Assembly (NCBI GenBank): GCA_031267485.1
Contig: JAIRYY010000279.1
Location: 1-12,299 of the forward strand
Reading direction: 5' to 3'
DNA length: 12,299 nucleotides
DNA from: Tannerella sp.
Lineage (GTDB): Bacteria; Bacteroidota; Bacteroidia; Bacteroidales; Tannerellaceae
Within the stretch, counting starts at the first letter, position 1; each line of letters opens with the position of its first letter. Below, piece by piece: positions 6,041 through 12,299 of this stretch. A program made the translations under genes and the position numbers. Under the pieces are notes generated by a model. That model was not told the origin of the DNA. It was given only the letters and a program-made list of their open reading frames with translations, and did not search any database.

Positions 6041-7036
6041 ATGAAAAATTTACTGTACCGCCTTTTCGACCATCAGTACCTCGGACGCGGGGAGGCGCAA
6101 AACGTGCTGGCGGATATTGCCGCCGGGAAATATAACAGCGAACAGGTCTCGGCGCTGATAACCGTCTTCCTGATGCGCAGCATCTCGGTCGACGAGCTTG
6201 CCGGATTCCGCGACGCGCTTCTCTCGCTGCGCGTGCCGGCTGATCTGTCGGAATACAAACCTGTTGACATCGTCGGAACGGGCGGCGACGGGAAGAACAC
6301 GTTCAACATCAGCACCGCCTCGTGCTTCGTACTCGCCGGCGCCGGTTACAACGTGGCGAAACACGGCAACTACGGCGCCACGTCGGTGAGCGGCGCAAGC
6401 AACGTGATCGAACAGCATGGCGTCAGGTTCACGCGCGACGTCGACCGGCTGCGCCATTCGCTGGATGCCTGCCGCATCGCCTACCTGCACGCGCCACTGT
6501 TCAATCCGGCGCTGAAAGCGGTCGCGTCGATACGCAAAAACCTCGGCGTGCGCACGTTCTTCAACCTCCTCGGACCTCTCGCGAACCCTGCGATGCCGGC
6601 CTGCCAGCTGCTCGGCGTCTACAACCTGCCGCTCTTCCGGCTCTACAGCTACGCCTATCAGGCGAGCGGCACACGCTTCGGCGTCGTCCACAGCATGGAC
6701 GGCTACGACGAAATATCCCTCACGTCGGAGTTTAAGGTTGCCATGCCCGACAGGGAGAAAGTCTATTCGCCGGAGATGCTCGGAATGACGCGTTGCCGTG
6801 AAGAGGATCTCTACGGAGGCGATACCCCGGAGGCAGCCTCGGCGATCTTCGACCGCGTGCTGAACAACACGGCGACGGCAGCACAGCGCGACTGCGTCCT
6901 CGCAAACGCCGCCTTTGCCATCCAGGTGATCTGCCCGGAAAAAAGCATCGACGACTGCCTCTCCGAAGCGCGCGAATCGCTGCAGAGCGGCAAAGCCCTG
7001 TCCACGCTCAGGAAATTCATCGAGGTGAACAGTTAA
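6041..7036 (+). CDS. trpD: Anthranilate phosphoribosyltransferase
   Basis: TrpD transfers phosphoribose from PRPP to anthranilate. The 331-residue length is typical for the unfused enzyme. The PRPP-binding glycine loop GTGGDG is at 79-84, followed by KNTFNIST; KHGN is at 107-110, and RTFFNLLGPLANPA at 171-184 is the conserved anthranilate-side segment. After KHGN the sequence is YGATSVSGASNVIEQHG, a variant of the common KHGNRSVSS form. The start ATG is in an A-rich context (aaaagatgaaaaattt), 27 bp after trpG. The 371-bp gap that follows is mostly repeat structure, without an evident promoter. Confidence 0.96.
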   Translation: MKNLLYRLFDHQYLGRGEAQNVLADIAAGKYNSEQVSALITVFLMRSISVDELAGFRDALLSLRVPADLSEYKPVDIVGTGGDGKNTFNISTASCFVLAGAGYNVAKHGNYGATSVSGASNVIEQHGVRFTRDVDRLRHSLDACRIAYLHAPLFNPALKAVASIRKNLGVRTFFNLLGPLANPAMPACQLLGVYNLPLFRLYSYAYQASGTRFGVVHSMDGYDEISLTSEFKVAMPDREKVYSPEMLGMTRCREEDLYGGDTPEAASAIFDRVLNNTATAAQRDCVLANAAFAIQVICPEKSIDDCLSEARESLQSGKALSTLRKFIEVNS

Positions 7037-7094
7037 TACATCATCCGCAAAGAGTTGTGGACGAACGGTGAACGGATGCATTTGCGAGTCTCCC

Positions 7095-7123
7095 GGACGT
7101 TTTTCACAAGCGTGAAAACGTCC
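7095..7123. repeat. Inverted repeat downstream of trpD
   Basis: ggacgtttttcac (7095-7107) pairs with gtgaaaacgtcc (7112-7123) around the loop aagc, giving 12 pairs with one bulged T. No T tract follows, so it is unlikely to be a simple terminator. It lies 58 nt after the trpD stop and could protect or mark an mRNA end within the operon. Confidence 0.6.
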
Positions 7124-7167
7124 ACGTACCGCGCGCGGGAAATCGTATGATTGTTTATAAGTGACTT

Positions 7168-7360
7168 ATACTTCACGCAGCATGGTTATGAACATTGCTT
7201 TTCATCGTCATTGCGAACGCAGTGAAGCAATCCGGGCACAGGCGAAACCCGGATAGCTTCGTCCCTCGCAATAACGGGGAGGGAGACCGCAAATGGCATT
7301 TCATCCCCCACGGGACGATTGATTCCGGACACAAACAGACAGCTGCGTAGCGTCAGCCAT
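7168..7360. mobile_element. MITE/REP-like palindromic element, copy B (trpD-trpC gap)
   Basis: The left end, atacttcacgcagcatggtt, matches both ends of copy A (read inward): atactg with gcatggtt on the left, and atacttcacacagg on the right. The centre is an inverted pair: cgtcattgcgaacgcagtga from 7206, ending tccggg at 7236, against cccggatagcttcgtccctc (7248 onward). The loop begins cacaggcga, the same as in copy A. On the minus strand a single unit with gtctccctccccgt lies next to the right core arm. The right end near 7360 is poorly defined. No coding capacity is seen. The rest of the 7037-7407 gap holds only the hairpin at 7095-7123 and an AT-rich run before trpC. Confidence 0.6.
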
Positions 7361-7407
7361 AAACAATGAACTGCAATTCATCATTCATTCATAATTAATA
7401 AAAGAAA

Positions 7408-8226
7408 ATGGACATATTAGAGAAAATCGTGGCAAACAAGCGAGTGGAGGTCGCCCGGCAGAAAGAAGCCGTGTCGCTGGACTTCATGCTCAGCTCCGGC
7501 CAGCAGCGCCTGAACGCCCCGGTACATTCGATGCGGCAGTCGCTCGAGGCGTCGCAATCGGGCATCATTGCGGAGTTCAAGCGGCGTTCGCCGTCGAAAG
7601 GCTGGCTGCATCCGCGCGCCAGAGTCGAACACATCGTTCCCGTCTACGAGAAGGGTGGAGCGGCCGCCTGTTCCATCCTCACCGACGGCGAGTTCTTCGG
7701 AGGCTCCCTGGGCGACTTGCGGCGCGCCCGTTCACTCGTCGAACTGCCTCTGCTGCGCAAGGATTTCATCATTGACGAATACCAGCTCTATCAGGCGCGC
7801 GTGATGGGCGCCGACGCCGTGCTGCTTATCGCCGCGTCGCTGACTGCAAGGGCGTGCAGGAATCTGGCCGCCCTCGCTCACCAGCTGGATATGGAAGTGC
7901 TGCTCGAGGTGCACAGGGAAGAGGAACTGTCGCATCTGAACGAGCACGTCGACATGCTCGGCGTGAACAACCGCAACCTGGGAACGTTCCATACGGACGT
8001 CGACAACTCGTTCCGCCTGATAAAAGCGATACGGGACGCCGCCGTGGACGGCGCTCCGCTACTCGTTTCCGAAAGCGGAATATCCGGCGCGGACACTGTC
8101 CGCCGGCTTCGTGACGCCGGCTTTCGCGGTTTCCTCATGGGCGAAACGTTCATGAAGACGGAAGACCCCGGCGAAACGCTGTCCGCCTTTATCGGCCGGC
8201 TGGAAAAGGAAGGAGGCATCGCATGA
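7408..8226 (+). CDS. trpC: Indole-3-glycerol-phosphate synthase
   Basis: TrpC closes the indole ring of CdRP with loss of CO2 and water. The 272-residue TIM barrel is monofunctional; the E. coli enzyme is fused to TrpF. Catalytic residues fit the family: Glu56 and Lys58 in IIAEFKRRSPSKG and Lys118 in LLRKDFIIDEYQ. LTDGEFFGGSLGDL is at 91-104, and LLEVH, LGVNNRNL and SESGI follow in order. The ATG at 7408 is preceded by an AT-rich run. The stop overlaps the trpF start (ATGA at 8223-8226), which implies translational coupling to the enzyme of the preceding pathway step. Confidence 0.96.
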   Translation: MDILEKIVANKRVEVARQKEAVSLDFMLSSGQQRLNAPVHSMRQSLEASQSGIIAEFKRRSPSKGWLHPRARVEHIVPVYEKGGAAACSILTDGEFFGGSLGDLRRARSLVELPLLRKDFIIDEYQLYQARVMGADAVLLIAASLTARACRNLAALAHQLDMEVLLEVHREEELSHLNEHVDMLGVNNRNLGTFHTDVDNSFRLIKAIRDAAVDGAPLLVSESGISGADTVRRLRDAGFRGFLMGETFMKTEDPGETLSAFIGRLEKEGGIA

Positions 8227-8861
8227 CACGGATGCTCATCAAAGTATGCGGCATGCGCGATCCGGAGAACCTGCGGCGGCTGGAAGCGCTCGACGTCGAC
8301 CTTGCGGGTTTCATCTTCTATCCGAAGTCCCCAAGGTATGTCTCCCCGGAGGGCGGCATACCAGAGACCGGGAAGAAGAAAGCCGGCGTCTTCGTCGACG
8401 AACAGCCTGAAACACTGCTCGGCATCGCTGCCCGTTATCGCCTGGATTACGTCCAGCTGCACGGGAACGAATCCCCGCGGACATGCGAAGCGCTGCGTAC
8501 GGCGGGCTATTCCGTCATCAAAGTCTTCCCGGTAGCCACGGAAGCGGATCTCCGTCGGACAGCGGATTATCCGTCCTGTGCCGACTATTTCCTGTTCGAT
8601 ACGAAATGCGTCGGCTATGGCGGTTCGGGCAGGCGCTTCGATTGGTCTCTCCTCGATGAATACAGGGGAAACACGCCTTTCCTGCTTGGCGGCGGACTGA
8701 CCCCGGACTGTGCGGACGACATCAAAAGGCTGAATCATCCGATGTTTTCAGGCATCGACCTCAACAGCGGATTCGAAACGTCGCCCGCAATGAAAGATAT
8801 CGTGAAACTCAACGGTTTCGTCCGTGAAATACGCCGTCCCGCGGCGCCAGGTAAAAAGTAG
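8223..8861 (+). CDS. trpF: Phosphoribosylanthranilate isomerase
   Basis: TrpF converts phosphoribosylanthranilate to CdRP by an Amadori rearrangement. The 212-residue (beta/alpha)8 barrel has the catalytic Cys9 in IKVCGMRD and the catalytic Asp126 in LFDTK. LDYVQLHGNE (74-83) and LLGGGLTPD are the other family signatures, and the C-terminal phosphate site reads GIDLNSGFET. The start overlaps the trpC stop by 4 nt. A second in-frame ATG three codons on (8232) is possible but would lose the overlap. trpA follows after 28 bp. Confidence 0.95.
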   Translation: MTRMLIKVCGMRDPENLRRLEALDVDLAGFIFYPKSPRYVSPEGGIPETGKKKAGVFVDEQPETLLGIAARYRLDYVQLHGNESPRTCEALRTAGYSVIKVFPVATEADLRRTADYPSCADYFLFDTKCVGYGGSGRRFDWSLLDEYRGNTPFLLGGGLTPDCADDIKRLNHPMFSGIDLNSGFETSPAMKDIVKLNGFVREIRRPAAPGKK

Positions 8862-8889
8862 TTTTAAATTTAAAAAAAGATTTGGTTTT

Positions 8890-9669
8890 ATGGAAAACAG
8901 AATAAAAACATTGTTTGAGACAAAGAAGAAAGACATCCTTTCAATCTATTTCTGCGCCGGATATCCGGAAGCCGGCAATACCGCAGACGTGATACGTACA
9001 CTGGAGAAGAACGGCGTCGACATGCTGGAGATCGGCATCCCGTTCAGCGACCCTATGGCCGACGGCCCGGTCATACAGGAAGCATCCACGCAGGCGTTGC
9101 GCAACGGCATGTCCCTGCGCCGGCTGTTCGCCCAGTTGGAAAACATCCGCGACGATGTGAAAATACCGCTGCTGCTGATGGGCTACCTGAACCCGGTCAT
9201 GCAGTATGGCTTCGAACGCTTCTGCCGCTCGTGCAGCGACTGTGGCATAGACGGCTGCATCATCCCCGACCTGCCGTTCGACGATTACCTGAACGACTTC
9301 AAACCGCTGGCTGAAAAATACAATCTCAAGGTCATAATGCTCATAACGCCGGAAACCTCCGAAGAACGCATCCGCCTCATAGACCGGCATACGGACAGCT
9401 TCATCTACATGGTATCGTCCGCCTCCACGACAGGCGCGCAGCAATCGTTCGACGAACAGAAACAGGCCTATTTCCGCCGCATAAACGCCATGTCGCTGCA
9501 CAACCCCCGCATGGTCGGCTTCGGCATAAGCAACCTGAAGACTTTCCGCGCCGCCTGCGACAATGCCTCCGGCGCCATCATAGGCAGCCGGTTCGTCACG
9601 CTAATCGGCGAAGCCCGTTCGCCCGAAACAGCTATCAGACAGTTAAGGGAAGCGCTGGGGATTTTTTGA
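8890..9669 (+). CDS. trpA: Tryptophan synthase alpha chain
   Basis: TrpA cleaves indole-3-glycerol phosphate and channels indole to TrpB. The 259-residue TIM barrel has the catalytic pair Glu47 (LEIGIPFSDP) and Asp58 (MADGP). LMGYLNPVMQYG, GCIIPDLPF and the phosphate-loop region (GFGIS, AIIGSRF) are present. The strand-6 motif reads YMVSSASTTGA where enterobacterial enzymes have VSRAGVTG. I chose the ATG at 8890 (MENRIKTLFE), because an upstream in-frame start at 8824 would overlap trpF and add a basic, non-conserved extension. It is the last gene of the operon. I see no convincing terminator in the 105 bp before the next gene. Confidence 0.96.
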   Translation: MENRIKTLFETKKKDILSIYFCAGYPEAGNTADVIRTLEKNGVDMLEIGIPFSDPMADGPVIQEASTQALRNGMSLRRLFAQLENIRDDVKIPLLLMGYLNPVMQYGFERFCRSCSDCGIDGCIIPDLPFDDYLNDFKPLAEKYNLKVIMLITPETSEERIRLIDRHTDSFIYMVSSASTTGAQQSFDEQKQAYFRRINAMSLHNPRMVGFGISNLKTFRAACDNASGAIIGSRFVTLIGEARSPETAIRQLREALGIF

Positions 9670-9730
9670 AACAGGCCGGCACAAATCCGGGTAATTGCAG
9701 ACGGGGAAGCAAAACTTTTAACATTAACCG

Positions 9731-9762
9731 CTTGCATATTCGTGTTTGCATAATTACTTTTG
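9731..9762 (+). promoter_or_regulatory. Possible promoter for the alkylation repair gene
   Basis: CTTG at 9731-9734 and TACTTTTG at 9755-9762 are spaced by 20 bp, fitting the Bacteroidetes pattern with one mismatch in the -33 box. The transcript would begin only about 6 nt before the ATG at 9775, giving a very short leader, so an alternative upstream promoter or trp read-through is not excluded. Confidence 0.4.
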
Positions 9763-9774
9763 GCGGAAAAAATT

Positions 9775-10521
9775 ATGAGTGCAGAGTTTATCATAAGCGA
9801 ATTACAGTCTATCGGAACGCCGGAAAAGGCGGCTCATTTGCAGCGTTTTTTTAAAACCGGTCCGGGACAGTACGGCGAGGGCGACGTTTTTATCGGGGTT
9901 GTCGTCCCGCATACCCGCAGTATCGCCAAATCCAACGGTCAAACGCCCCTTGTAGAGATTCGCAAACTGCTTGCGAGCAAATATCATGAAGCCCGTTTAT
10001 GCGGATTAATCATCCTCGCCGAACGTTTCAAAAAAGCGTCCGGGATGGAACGCGGTGAAATCTACAACTTCTATCTGCAACATACATCCTGCGTGAACAA
10101 CTGGGATCTGGTCGACCTCACCTGTCCGACCGTTGTAGGGGAATATCTGGCAGATAAAAACCGCGATGTCCTGCACCGCCTTGCGGAAAGCGACAATTTG
10201 TGGGAGCAGCGCATCTCAATCGTTTCCACGCTGGCTTTTATACGTAAAGGTGACTTCTCCGACACGCTCGATCTGTCTGGAAAATTGCTGAACCATCCGC
10301 ACGACCTGATACATAAGGCCGTCGGCTGGATGCTGCGCGAAACGGGCAAACGCGACCGCAACGTCCTGACCGGCTTCCTTGAAAAACATGCCGCAAACAT
10401 GCCGCGCACCGCATTGCGCTATGCGATAGAACATTATCCCGAACCCGAAAGACAGTATTTCCTCAGGAAAAAGCAGTCCCCAAACCGGTCAGCCATAAAA
10501 TCTTCACTCCGCAACACCTGA
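9775..10521 (+). CDS. AlkD-like DNA alkylation repair glycosylase
   Basis: This is a 248-residue helical HEAT-like repeat protein of the DNA alkylation repair (AlkC/AlkD, PF08713) superfamily. Residues matching the characterised Bacillus cereus AlkD active face are visible: NNWDLVD at 108-114 (Trp110, Asp114), WEQR at 143-146 (Arg146) and GWMLRE (Trp185). AlkD enzymes excise cationic alkylated bases such as 3- and 7-alkylpurines without base flipping; that activity is inferred here by homology. The Arg/Lys-rich C-terminus (YFLRKKQSPNR) could aid DNA contact. I chose the ATG at 9775 over an in-frame TTG at 9760, which lies in the putative -7 box. It converges with the minus-strand gene, with a 26-bp gap and no evident terminator. 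Confidence 0.9.
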   Translation: MSAEFIISELQSIGTPEKAAHLQRFFKTGPGQYGEGDVFIGVVVPHTRSIAKSNGQTPLVEIRKLLASKYHEARLCGLIILAERFKKASGMERGEIYNFYLQHTSCVNNWDLVDLTCPTVVGEYLADKNRDVLHRLAESDNLWEQRISIVSTLAFIRKGDFSDTLDLSGKLLNHPHDLIHKAVGWMLRETGKRDRNVLTGFLEKHAANMPRTALRYAIEHYPEPERQYFLRKKQSPNRSAIKSSLRNT

Positions 10522-10547
10522 CAGCCACATCGGAGTATCAGCGGAAA

Positions 10548-11627
10548 TCAGTTGAACTCATCGTCATATTTCAACTGCGCATCGGCCGTAAACTGTTTGA
10601 TACGCTGTTCGTCCTCTTTTCTGCAAATAAGAAGAACATTGCCGTTTTCCGCAACAATATAATCTTTAAGCCCCTGTATGATGGCCAGTCTTTTCCGATC
10701 TCCCAATGCAACGACATTGTTCTCGCTTTCATAAAGCAGGGCGCGGGTTTTCAGCAACACGTTGTTGTTTTCATCTTTCGTTGCGATATCAAACAGGGAA
10801 CCCCATGTCCCAAGATCGGCCCAGCCAAAATCCACGCACAGCATATACACATTGTCCGCCTTTTCCATTATCCCGTAATCGACCGATATGTTGGGACAGT
10901 AAGGATAGTGAACATTGATAAAATCACGCTCGCCGGACGTATTGAATTTGTCCGAACCAAGGTCAAACCGTGCGGATATTTCGGGGAGGAATTTGTGTAT
11001 GGCGTTCATAATGGTATTTACATTCCAGAGAAAAATACCCGAATTCCAGAAAAATTCGCCGCTGTCCATAAAGATTTTAGCGAGTTCGAGATTCGGTTTC
11101 TCGGTAAAAGTTTTCACTTTGGTAAAATTTCCCATCATCGTGTCGCCGCACTGAATATACCCATACCCCGTTTCCGGCCGGCTCGGTTTGATGCCGAGAG
11201 TCATAAGCGCCTCGTGTTCTTTCGTAAACTTCAGCCCCTCGTCGATAGCCGTCAGAAACTCGCTTTCTTTCAAAATAAGATGATCCGAAGGCGCCACCAC
11301 AATATTGGCATTCGGGTTGCGCGCCTTTATGTGATAGGCCGCATAAGCAATGCATGGAGCCGTATTGCGTCTCGTCGGTTCGAGAAGAATCTGCCTGTCC
11401 TGAAGCAAAGGAACCTGTTCCTTTACCAGTCCGGCATACCTCTCATTAGTAACAATATAAATATTTTCCATAGGAATCACTTTGGCAAAACGGTCAACCG
11501 TCATTTGCAGCAGCGAACGCCCGATGCCGAAAAAATCAAGGAACTGTTTCGGGTATCCCTCTCTGCTGAAAGGCCAAAACCGGCTTCCAATACCCCCTCC
11601 CATTATCACGCAAAAATTATCTTTCAT
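10548..11627 (-). CDS. Mannose-1-phosphate guanylyltransferase (GDP-mannose pyrophosphorylase)
   Basis: This cytosolic enzyme makes GDP-mannose from mannose-1-phosphate and GTP, a precursor for glycans, GDP-fucose and capsule. The 359-residue sugar nucleotidyltransferase has the signature loop GGGIGSRFWPFSR (10-22) with PKQFLDFFG, then EPTRRNTAP (83-91), the metal-site region VAPSDH (111-116), ETGYGYI, EFFWNSGIFLWN and DFGWADLGTWGS. It lacks the C-terminal phosphomannose isomerase domain of the long ManC form, so it is the short monofunctional type common in Bacteroidota. It is the only complete minus-strand gene, is less GC-rich than the trp genes, and stands alone within the window. I see no exact promoter consensus in the AT-rich stretch upstream (11628-11720). 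Confidence 0.94.
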   Translation of the reverse strand: MKDNFCVIMGGGIGSRFWPFSREGYPKQFLDFFGIGRSLLQMTVDRFAKVIPMENIYIVTNERYAGLVKEQVPLLQDRQILLEPTRRNTAPCIAYAAYHIKARNPNANIVVAPSDHLILKESEFLTAIDEGLKFTKEHEALMTLGIKPSRPETGYGYIQCGDTMMGNFTKVKTFTEKPNLELAKIFMDSGEFFWNSGIFLWNVNTIMNAIHKFLPEISARFDLGSDKFNTSGERDFINVHYPYCPNISVDYGIMEKADNVYMLCVDFGWADLGTWGSLFDIATKDENNNVLLKTRALLYESENNVVALGDRKRLAIIQGLKDYIVAENGNVLLICRKEDEQRIKQFTADAQLKYDDEFN

Positions 11628-11730
11628 CAGTTTATATTAAATATGTTAGTTTCATCTCATGCAATAAACATTACAAAGAAAATAAAATAATTTGATTTTA
11701 GCAGCCAAGCCCGTGCAAAAAAAACAAAAT

Positions 11731-11762
11731 CTTGCAAATTCAAAAAAAAACGCTTACCTTTG
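11731..11762 (+). promoter_or_regulatory. Promoter of the tRNA-Leu gene
   Basis: CTTG at 11731-11734 and TACCTTTG at 11755-11762 are separated by 20 bp. This is a strong -7 box with a one-mismatch -33 box of the Bacteroidetes type. Transcription would start near 11769, leaving about 15 nt of 5' leader before the mature tRNA at 11784. The A-rich run at 11740-11750 lies within the spacer. Confidence 0.6.
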
Positions 11763-11783
11763 CCCCCCTCAAGTTTACCAAAA

Positions 11784-11867
11784 GCCCAGATGGCGGAATC
11801 GGTAGACGCGCTGGTCTCAAACACCAGTGTCAGCAATGACATGCCGGTTCGATCCCGGCTCTGGGTA
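11784..11867 (+). tRNA. tRNA-Leu (anticodon CAA)
   Basis: A class II tRNA is seen. The acceptor arms gcccaga (11784-11790) and tctgggt (11860-11866) pair, with a terminal G-U. The D region is ggcggaatcggtagacgc. The anticodon stem ctggt/accag encloses the loop ctcaaac, with anticodon CAA at 11818-11820, reading UUG. The long variable arm tgtca-gcaa-tgaca is typical of tRNA-Leu, and the T arm is gccgg-ttcgatc-ccggc. The discriminator base is A (11867), as leucyl-tRNA synthetase expects. The 3' CCA is not encoded and must be added after transcription. Confidence 0.95.
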
Positions 11868-11877
11868 CTTTTTAAAT

Positions 11878-11914
11878 AAAAGCCTAATTGATTTTAAGTC
11901 AGTTAGGCTTTTTA
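11878..11914 (+). terminator. Terminator after tRNA-Leu, probably bidirectional
   Basis: aaaagcctaa (11878-11887) pairs with ttaggctttt (11903-11912). The inner bases continue pairing with a few wobbles, giving about 16 bp and a 3-4 nt loop. A T run follows (11909-11913) and the complementary A run precedes, so it could end both the tRNA transcript and minus-strand transcription from the peptidase gene. Confidence 0.8.
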
Positions 11915-11921
11915 GTTTTAA

Positions 11922-11943
11922 AAATTGTTCCCAAATTGTTCCC
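11922..11943. repeat. Two direct 11-bp repeats (aaattgttccc)
   Basis: aaattgttccc occurs at 11922-11932 and again at 11933-11943, directly adjacent. It lies 8 nt after the tRNA terminator. A small palindrome gagaaatttctc follows at 11947-11958. On the minus strand this stretch forms the end of a 37-codon open segment lacking a start codon (ending HWEQFGNNF, stop). The function is unknown; it could be a recombination footprint or a gene remnant. Confidence 0.6.
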
Positions 11944-12024
11944 AATGAGAAATTTCTCTAATATCATTTAAGAGTCCGTCTTTATTTTGTTGCACTATTT
12001 TTTGAGTATCGTTTGCTTTGATAA

Positions 12025-12299
12025 TTATACAATGAAATCATTTAGTTGCTCTTTCATTATCCTCCAATTGGGGAGATTAATATCCAAAAGAGTAGTAAAT
12101 CGTTCATTATGATTTCGTTCTATCAGGTGTGCAAGCTCGTGAGCTGCAATATATTCAATGCAATGAAGCGATTTCTTCGCAAGTTCAAGATTAAACAGAA
12201 TGCTTTTCCGTTTGGAATTACAACTGCCCCACAACGTTTTCATCTGTTTGATTTCCCAGTGTTCAACAGTTACATCAAGTATTTTTTCCCATTTGGGGA
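12025..12299 (-). CDS. YgjP/DUF45-type zinc metallopeptidase, 3' part only
   Basis: The frame is open from the right window edge to the stop at 12025-12027, about 90 codons. Visible features are WGSCNSKRKSILFNLEL, the zinc-protease motif HELAHLIERNH (HExxH with a third His) and WRIMKEQL near the end. These match the C-terminal half of the YgjP-like metallopeptidase family (DUF45, Pfam PF01863; often annotated M48 family). The internal ATG at 12243 is not the real start, because upstream residues (WEKILDVTVEHWEIKQ) continue in frame and look family-like. The substrate is unknown. Genes of this family are often found beside type I restriction-modification genes (general knowledge). Base composition is clearly AT-rich compared with the trp genes. 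Confidence 0.85.
   Translation of the reverse strand, partial: PKWEKILDVTVEHWEIKQMKTLWGSCNSKRKSILFNLELAKKSLHCIEYIAAHELAHLIERNHNERFTTLLDINLPNWRIMKEQLNDFIV

Noticed and set aside
8824..8889. Upstream start for trpA
   Set aside because: It overlaps trpF and adds a basic extension not seen in TrpA. ATG at 8890 gives normal length.
9670..9774. Terminator of the trp operon after trpA
   Set aside because: I looked for a GC-rich stem followed by T residues and found none that convinces. The T run at 9661-9667 is inside the trpA end and lacks a stem.

Overview
The window looks like a chromosomal segment of a GC-rich member of the Bacteroidales (phylum Bacteroidota); I cannot name the genus. Four lines of evidence support this: (i) four putative promoters fit the Bacteroidetes primary-sigma pattern TTTG / 19-21 bp / TAnnTTTG and not the E. 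coli one; (ii) gene starts lack clear Shine-Dalgarno sequences and are preceded by A/T-rich leaders; (iii) the tryptophan genes run trpB-trpE-trpG-trpD-trpC-trpF-trpA, the order I associate with Bacteroides relatives; (iv) the protein sequences have a Bacteroidota flavour.

Layout. 1-123 is the 3' end of an unidentified gene, closed by a hairpin. 124-585 is non-coding and holds five tandem 23-bp palindromic repeats, half of a dispersed repeat element and a promoter. 586-2240 carries two membrane-protein genes as a likely pair: an AI-2E/PerM-family permease and a TRIC/UPF0126 channel. 2327-2571 is the regulatory leader of the tryptophan operon: promoter, a 30-codon leader peptide with tandem Trp codons, and an intrinsic terminator, which is the architecture of ribosome-mediated attenuation. 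2572-9669 is the complete seven-gene set for chorismate to tryptophan. Two intercistronic gaps in it (trpB-trpE and trpD-trpC) are occupied by related, largely palindromic MITE/REP-like elements. 9775-10521 encodes an AlkD-like DNA alkylation repair glycosylase. Converging on it is a minus-strand mannose-1-phosphate guanylyltransferase (10548-11627). 11784-11867 is tRNA-Leu(CAA) with its own promoter and terminator. The last ~350 bp are AT-rich and hold the 3' part of a YgjP/DUF45-type zinc metallopeptidase on the minus strand.

How it works together. TrpE and TrpG make anthranilate from chorismate and glutamine; TrpD adds phosphoribose; TrpF isomerises; TrpC closes the indole ring; TrpA and TrpB release indole and join it to serine. 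The leader peptide would sense charged tRNA-Trp and decide whether RNA polymerase passes the terminator before trpB. The most notable observations are this attenuator, including a plausible 12-bp alternative helix that takes over the loop and 3' arm of the terminator, and the mobile-looking palindromes lodged inside the same operon. The tRNA-Leu boundary, where base composition changes sharply, is a candidate edge of a genomic island.
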